Shown here piece after piece: positions 34,302 to 37,752 of a stretch of 37,752 nt of DNA. This DNA comes from Caldalkalibacillus thermarum. GTDB taxonomy: Bacteria > Bacillota > Bacilli > Caldalkalibacillales > Caldalkalibacillaceae. The stretch spans positions 57,052 to 94,803 of the forward strand of contig NZ_BMKZ01000006.1 in assembly GCF_014644735.1 (NCBI RefSeq), given 5' to 3'. The position numbers and the translations under genes are program-made. Each line of letters begins with the position of its first letter. Position 1 is the first letter of the stretch. Under the pieces are notes generated by a model. The model saw only the letters and a list, made by a program, of their open reading frames with translations. It was not told where the DNA came from and ran no database searches.

Positions 34302-35291
34302 TTACGTTGCTTTTTGCTTCTGCATTTGGGCTGCTTTATCGGCATTAAGCCGGCGATTAATAGCCACCAGGGTGATCATTTCATACATCACATTGGCGGC
34401 TGCTGCAGCGGTAATTTGGCTGGGATCAAAAGCAGGCAGCACCTCTACACAATCAAAGCCGACAATATTTAAACCTTTCAAGCCCCGGATTAAGTGCAGC
34501 CCGTCCCGGACAGAAGGCCCTGCTACTTCTGGGGTTCCTGTTCCCGGTGCATACACGGGATCAAAGAAATCAATATCAAAGGTGACGAAAACAGGACGAT
34601 CCTTCACCCGTTCATGAATAATGTCCACCATCTGCCCGGCACCCAGTTCAAACAGTTCTTCACTGGAGAAAACCGCAAATCCCAGCTCGCGGGCGACCTC
34701 CAAATCAGTGGAATCATATAAGGGACCGCGGATCCCGATCTGGATGGAAGCTGAGGGATCAATAATCTCTTCTTCCACAGCACGCTTAAAAGGTGTACCG
34801 TGCATATACTTTTCACCGAAATAGCTGTCCCAAGTATCACTGTGGGCATCAAACTGGATCAAAGCCAATGGGCCATACACTTGAGCTGCGGCGCGCAACT
34901 CAGCCAAGGTAATGGAATGATCACCTCCCATGGCAATGGGGATAATGCCTCTGTTGAAAATGGGCAGCATCTGCTCCACAATACGCTCATAGGATTGTTT
35001 AATGTACCCTGGAGCAACGACAAGGTCTCCGTAATCCACTCCGGAAACAAGATCAAAGATGGCCGTGTTTTGCTCTACGTTAAAGGGCCTGAGCAAGATG
35101 GAAAAATCCCGGATGGCCTGCGGACCGAACCGGGCCCCAACCCGAAACGAAGCACCGGTGTCAAAGGGAATGCCGGTGACAACAAAATCCATGTTATCAT
35201 CCAGCTCTTCTTTATAAGGCAGGCGCATAAAGGTACGCGGTCCTGTAAAGCGGGGGGATTGGGATGAATCTTTTGGTTCATAGACAGCCAT
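34302..35291 (-). CDS. Ureohydrolase, agmatinase or guanidinobutyrase type
   Basis: 329 aa of the arginase/agmatinase superfamily. The manganese ligands are in GGDHSIT, FDAHSDTWD and FDIDFFDPVYAPGTGTPE, all intact. It releases urea from a guanidino compound. Beside gabT, gabD and a permease, 4-guanidinobutyrate (giving GABA directly) or agmatine (giving putrescine) are the best guesses. AAAGGAGG lies close before the ATG. A near-perfect sigma-54 promoter sits 30 bp upstream, so this is the first gene of the catabolic operon. Confidence 0.88.
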   Translation of the reverse strand: MAVYEPKDSSQSPRFTGPRTFMRLPYKEELDDNMDFVVTGIPFDTGASFRVGARFGPQAIRDFSILLRPFNVEQNTAIFDLVSGVDYGDLVVAPGYIKQSYERIVEQMLPIFNRGIIPIAMGGDHSITLAELRAAAQVYGPLALIQFDAHSDTWDSYFGEKYMHGTPFKRAVEEEIIDPSASIQIGIRGPLYDSTDLEVARELGFAVFSSEELFELGAGQMVDIIHERVKDRPVFVTFDIDFFDPVYAPGTGTPEVAGPSVRDGLHLIRGLKGLNIVGFDCVEVLPAFDPSQITAAAAANVMYEMITLVAINRRLNADKAAQMQKQKAT

Positions 35292-35320
35292 GAACAGTTC
35301 CTCCTTTCACCCCTTAAACA

Positions 35321-35337
35321 TGCAAATTCTGTGCCAA
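35321..35337 (-). promoter_or_regulatory. Sigma-54 (-24/-12) promoter of the catabolic operon
   Basis: On the minus strand TTGGCAC (35331-35337), 5 bp, then TTGCA (35321-35325): this matches the sigma-54 consensus TGGCAC-N5-TTGCW. It lies directly behind the stop codon of a sigma-54 activator gene and 30 bp upstream of the ureohydrolase start. It is the only such site I found in the window. Confidence 0.9.
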
Positions 35338-35339
35338 AA

Positions 35340-36758
35340 TCATTTCCTTATTCCATACTTTTTTAATTTTCTTACCACAGAAGGCTGGCTTATGCCCAGC
35401 ATACGGGCCATTTCTACCGTTGTACGACAGGTTTGGCTGGCCTTTAACAGCAGTTGCTTTTCCACTTCTTCCAAAATAGCCGGCAAAGGTTTGTGCTCAG
35501 CCAGCATATGTTCAATGCCCATGAGACCAGGCTCAGTCTGAGAACGCTGGTAATTTTCCGGCAAGTCTTCTAGCTTAATAAGAGAGGAAGAAGAAGTAAC
35601 CACCAGCCGTTCAATCAGATTCTCAAGTTCGCGCACATTACCTTTCCAAGGGTGATCCAACAGTTGTTGAACCACTTTTTCATCCACTTGGCGATAACGG
35701 CCGTGCTTACGACTATACTTATCCACAAAAAAACGGATCAAAGCTAAAACGTCCTCTGGACGTTCACGCAACGGGGGGATATGAATAGGCACAACATTGA
35801 GGCGGAAAAAGAGATCCTGCCGGAACTGTTTTTCTTTCACAGCCTGCTCCAGATCCCGGTTAGTGGCCGCAATCAGGCGAATGTCTACAGAGATTGGCTT
35901 ACGCCCACCTACTCTGTAAAATTGTTGCTCCTGAATAAATTTAAGCAGCTTTACTTGCAATAAAGATGAAAGCTCTCCCACTTCATCCAGAAACAAGGTT
36001 CCACCATGAGCCAGCTCGGCAAAACCGGGCTTCCCTTTGCTTTTGGCCCCTGTAAACGCCCCTCCGTCATAGCCAAAGAACTCCGACTCAAACAAAGACT
36101 CCGGAATGGCGCTGCAGTTCACCTCAATAAACGGGCCGTCTCTGCGTGCGCTGTGCTTATGAATCCAACGGGCAATAGCGGACTTTCCCACACCCGACTC
36201 CCCTAGCAACAAAACCGTAACATCTACTTCGGCCACTTTCTTCGCTGCTTTTAGCACTTGCATCATGGCTGTGCTTTCCGCCACCAAACCATTTACTCGC
36301 AGCGTTTGATCCCTTAACAAGGCCAGCTCACTTTTCACCCTGGCCATCTCTTCTTCCATTTCATCCAGATGTTCCTTAATTTTGATCAGTTCCGTCACAT
36401 CATAGGAATAGCTGACCACGAAAACAATCTCACCGGAGGGATGAAAGACTGGAATGCCTGTCACAAGCAGCTTCTTGCCGGTCCGGCTGGTTTGCACCAG
36501 CGTCACTTTTTCCTTTCTTTTCAACACTTCCGGTGTGATTGCCGGCCTGAACACCCCTTCTTTCTCCAGATCATATACATTGCGGCCGATCAGCTGTTCC
36601 GAATCGGTTCCGTACTGGGCTCCGCACGCTTGACTCACTTTTACGATTTTGCCAGTCGTATCTGTCACCAATAAATCTTCCTGCAATGAATACAAAATAG
36701 CTTCTTCCATACTCCATTCCTTCAGGCCTCTATCCTTATACATCCCCTTCAGCTGCAT
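35340..36758 (-). CDS. Sigma-54-dependent transcriptional activator (PAS/AAA+/HTH)
   Basis: 472 aa. An N-terminal PAS domain (about residues 15-125) is followed by a short coiled coil. The AAA+ domain (about 155-385) has Walker A GESGVGKSA, the sigma-54 contact GAFTGAKS and Walker B GGTLFLDEVGEL. The C-terminal helix-turn-helix reads TVEMARMLGISQPSVVRKLKK. No receiver domain is seen, so it probably senses a metabolite through PAS, as RocR does. Its gene ends 3 bp before the operon's sigma-54 promoter. Three 18-bp palindromes lie upstream of its own start. Confidence 0.93.
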   Translation of the reverse strand: MQLKGMYKDRGLKEWSMEEAILYSLQEDLLVTDTTGKIVKVSQACGAQYGTDSEQLIGRNVYDLEKEGVFRPAITPEVLKRKEKVTLVQTSRTGKKLLVTGIPVFHPSGEIVFVVSYSYDVTELIKIKEHLDEMEEEMARVKSELALLRDQTLRVNGLVAESTAMMQVLKAAKKVAEVDVTVLLLGESGVGKSAIARWIHKHSARRDGPFIEVNCSAIPESLFESEFFGYDGGAFTGAKSKGKPGFAELAHGGTLFLDEVGELSSLLQVKLLKFIQEQQFYRVGGRKPISVDIRLIAATNRDLEQAVKEKQFRQDLFFRLNVVPIHIPPLRERPEDVLALIRFFVDKYSRKHGRYRQVDEKVVQQLLDHPWKGNVRELENLIERLVVTSSSSLIKLEDLPENYQRSQTEPGLMGIEHMLAEHKPLPAILEEVEKQLLLKASQTCRTTVEMARMLGISQPSVVRKLKKYGIRK

Positions 36759-36773
36759 GTACCTCTCACCCTT

Positions 36774-36889
36774 TTATTCAAAACTGAATAATAAATAATT
36801 CCCAAAGCTTCATTGTGATTGGTTTTAACCTTTTTTAACCTTTACAATACTTTTTATTCATTATAGAATAATTATTTATTTCTGAATAG
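36774..36889. promoter_or_regulatory. Three copies of an 18-bp palindrome upstream of the activator gene
   Basis: TTATTCAAAACTGAATAA (36774-36791) is a perfect palindrome with a 4-bp centre. TTATTCATTATAGAATAA (36854-36871) differs in one arm position. TTATTTATTTCTGAATAG (36872-36889) is a weaker third copy directly adjacent. The -10 of the likely activator promoter (minus-strand TATAAT, 36860-36865) lies inside the second copy. I infer a binding site for the activator itself, for autoregulation or as an enhancer. The region is AT-rich, which lowers certainty. Confidence 0.5.
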
Positions 36890-36932
36890 AGTTGGACGAC
36901 TATGCAAATTTACAATTGTTGATTGTACATAT

Positions 36933-36972
36933 AAAAAACTGTCCCGTCACATATATCGAGGGACAGTTTTTT
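36933..36972. terminator. Bidirectional intrinsic terminator
   Basis: AAAAAACTGTCCC (36933-36945) pairs perfectly with GGGACAGTTTTTT (36960-36972) around a 14-nt loop. It has T runs in both directions. It insulates the activator gene from leftward transcripts of the insertion sequence. Confidence 0.85.
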
Positions 36973-36987
36973 ATGCTCTATCCATAA

Positions 36988-37119
36988 TTAGAAGCCGCTG
37001 AAAAAATCGTGTATTTGACCATTCAAGATTTTAATGAGAAATGGGCAGGGCGAAAGTTGCGAGGATTTGCCGAAGCGCAGGAAGCCCTCGAGCGAATGTT
37101 TGAAGAACGTTATCATTAA
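36988..37119 (+). pseudogene. C-terminal remnant of an IS256/mutator-type transposase
   Basis: The frame encodes about 43 residues reading EKIVYLTIQDFNEKWAGRKL and ending MFEERYH, as the C-terminus of IS256-group transposases does. An in-frame stop just upstream (36985) and the missing remainder show it is a fragment. It sits between the terminator and the neighbouring insertion sequence. Confidence 0.65.
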
Positions 37120-37752
37120 CTAAATAGGGATTGCTGAAAAAGTTTCATTTTTTAAGTTTTAACTTGCTCAATTTAAGTTTCTTGGTAGACTATTTTTTTC
37201 TTGAAGACGTAAGTAAAACCATATAGCAAAAAAAGACAAAAAGAGAGCGTAACCAGTGCCATAAGTTCATTGTAAAATACTGTAAACTAATCGCTGTTTC
37301 ACTGGTCTCTGGTAAGCGAGTATATATGCGATCAAGTCCATAACAGCGCTTGCCTTCACCAAACTTACCTTCAGCTTTATTCCGTTCGCAAGCATCTTGA
37401 CGTGCCAGTTTCTTAAGTTCAGGTTGGACCTCTTTGGCAGGACGACCGAGGGGTGGTCCACTCAGACGAATTCCTCGTGCCTGGCAATACCGACGGTTTT
37501 CACGTGTCCGATATAGCTGATCAGCAATCACAGCTTCTGGATAGCAACCAAAGCGGGCACGATAAGCCTCGACAGAGGCTTGCAATGTGTTGCCTTCATG
37601 GAAGTTGTCCCAGCTTATGTGTTCGATCAGGGTGTATCCCTCGATGACACTGATAACCACCTTGGCCCCAAATTCAACTGGTGCTTTCGCTTTGCCCCGC
37701 ACAATAGGACGAACATGGGGTTGTTCAATGCTGACAATGCGGTCCTCAATCC
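37120..37752 (-). mobile_element. Partial IS5-family insertion sequence, cut by the window edge
   Basis: The transposase gene runs leftward and stops at 37190. The AT-rich stretch 37120-37189 probably holds the element's end; TAGGGATTGCTGAAAAAG near 37126-37143 looks like a terminal repeat, but the other end lies outside the window so it cannot be paired. Confidence 0.6.
37190..37752 (-). CDS. IS5-family transposase, C-terminal part
   Basis: At least 187 residues of a DDE transposase; the frame is open to the window edge, so the N-terminus lies beyond it. VEFGAKVVISVIEGYTLIEH, VIADQLYRTRENRRYC, GPPLGRPAKE and RNKAEGKFGEGKRCYGLDRI are typical of the C-terminal catalytic region, with the DDE glutamate in AEGKFG. 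The tail (FVFFCYMVLLTSSRKK) appears normal. It should be read as a partial gene, and activity cannot be judged. Confidence 0.85.
   Translation of the reverse strand, partial: IEDRIVSIEQPHVRPIVRGKAKAPVEFGAKVVISVIEGYTLIEHISWDNFHEGNTLQASVEAYRARFGCYPEAVIADQLYRTRENRRYCQARGIRLSGPPLGRPAKEVQPELKKLARQDACERNKAEGKFGEGKRCYGLDRIYTRLPETSETAISLQYFTMNLWHWLRSLFVFFCYMVLLTSSRKK

Overview
The window looks like a chromosomal segment of a Gram-positive, low-to-mid GC Bacillaceae-type organism, possibly a thermo- or alkaliphilic lineage near Caldalkalibacillus. The taxonomic guess rests only on protein style and gene content: strong AAGGAGG ribosome sites, sigma-A promoters, a LytS/LytT pair, M3 oligoendopeptidases, a YitT-family protein and many sodium-coupled carriers. 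There are no rRNAs, tRNAs, phage genes or CRISPR arrays.

Left part (1-8.5 kb): housekeeping and transport genes. Reading leftward are a glycerophosphodiester phosphodiesterase, a TatD-type hydrolase, an EamA exporter, a DUF4395 membrane protein, an M3 oligoendopeptidase and a D-2-hydroxyacid dehydrogenase. A second, divergent M3 oligoendopeptidase reads rightward. A strong outward promoter with a leader hairpin reads off the left edge.

Middle part (8.5-18.8 kb, all rightward): a BCCT transporter, a molybdopterin oxidoreductase of the sulfite-oxidase fold, then LytS/LytT. Behind the lytT terminator lie three direct repeats of a TGCATTTCAT-like box exactly 21 bp apart, upstream of a TATAAT. 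These closely resemble the known target of the E. coli LytTR regulator YpdB. They precede a 58-aa membrane protein, a DUF4212 small subunit, a VC_2705-type sodium:solute symporter with an EF-hand-like loop, a cNMP-fold domain, a CBS-DUF294 nucleotidyltransferase-like protein and a DnaQ-like 3'-5' exonuclease. I regard this transporter plus nucleotidyltransferase plus exonuclease module as the most interesting system in the window. A YitT protein follows.

18.8-26 kb: a transporter-rich, eroded patch. A TctC lipoprotein and a TctA permease with a TctB-like tail face each other tail to tail. Next come a 93-aa orphan, an MFS carrier, and a DUF485 subunit followed by an internally deleted actP-type symporter. 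An intact EamA gene then sits beside a second EamA gene with an internal deletion.

26-36.8 kb (leftward): a GABA-centred nitrogen catabolic cluster. A ureohydrolase, two class-III aminotransferases, a YjiH membrane protein, GabT, an APC permease, succinate-semialdehyde dehydrogenase, a beta-hydroxyacid dehydrogenase and a YciI-like protein run in one direction. The first gene has a near-perfect sigma-54 promoter, placed directly behind the gene for a PAS/AAA+ sigma-54 activator. Upstream of that activator are three copies of an 18-bp palindrome. The right end holds an IS256-type transposase remnant and a partial IS5-family transposase.
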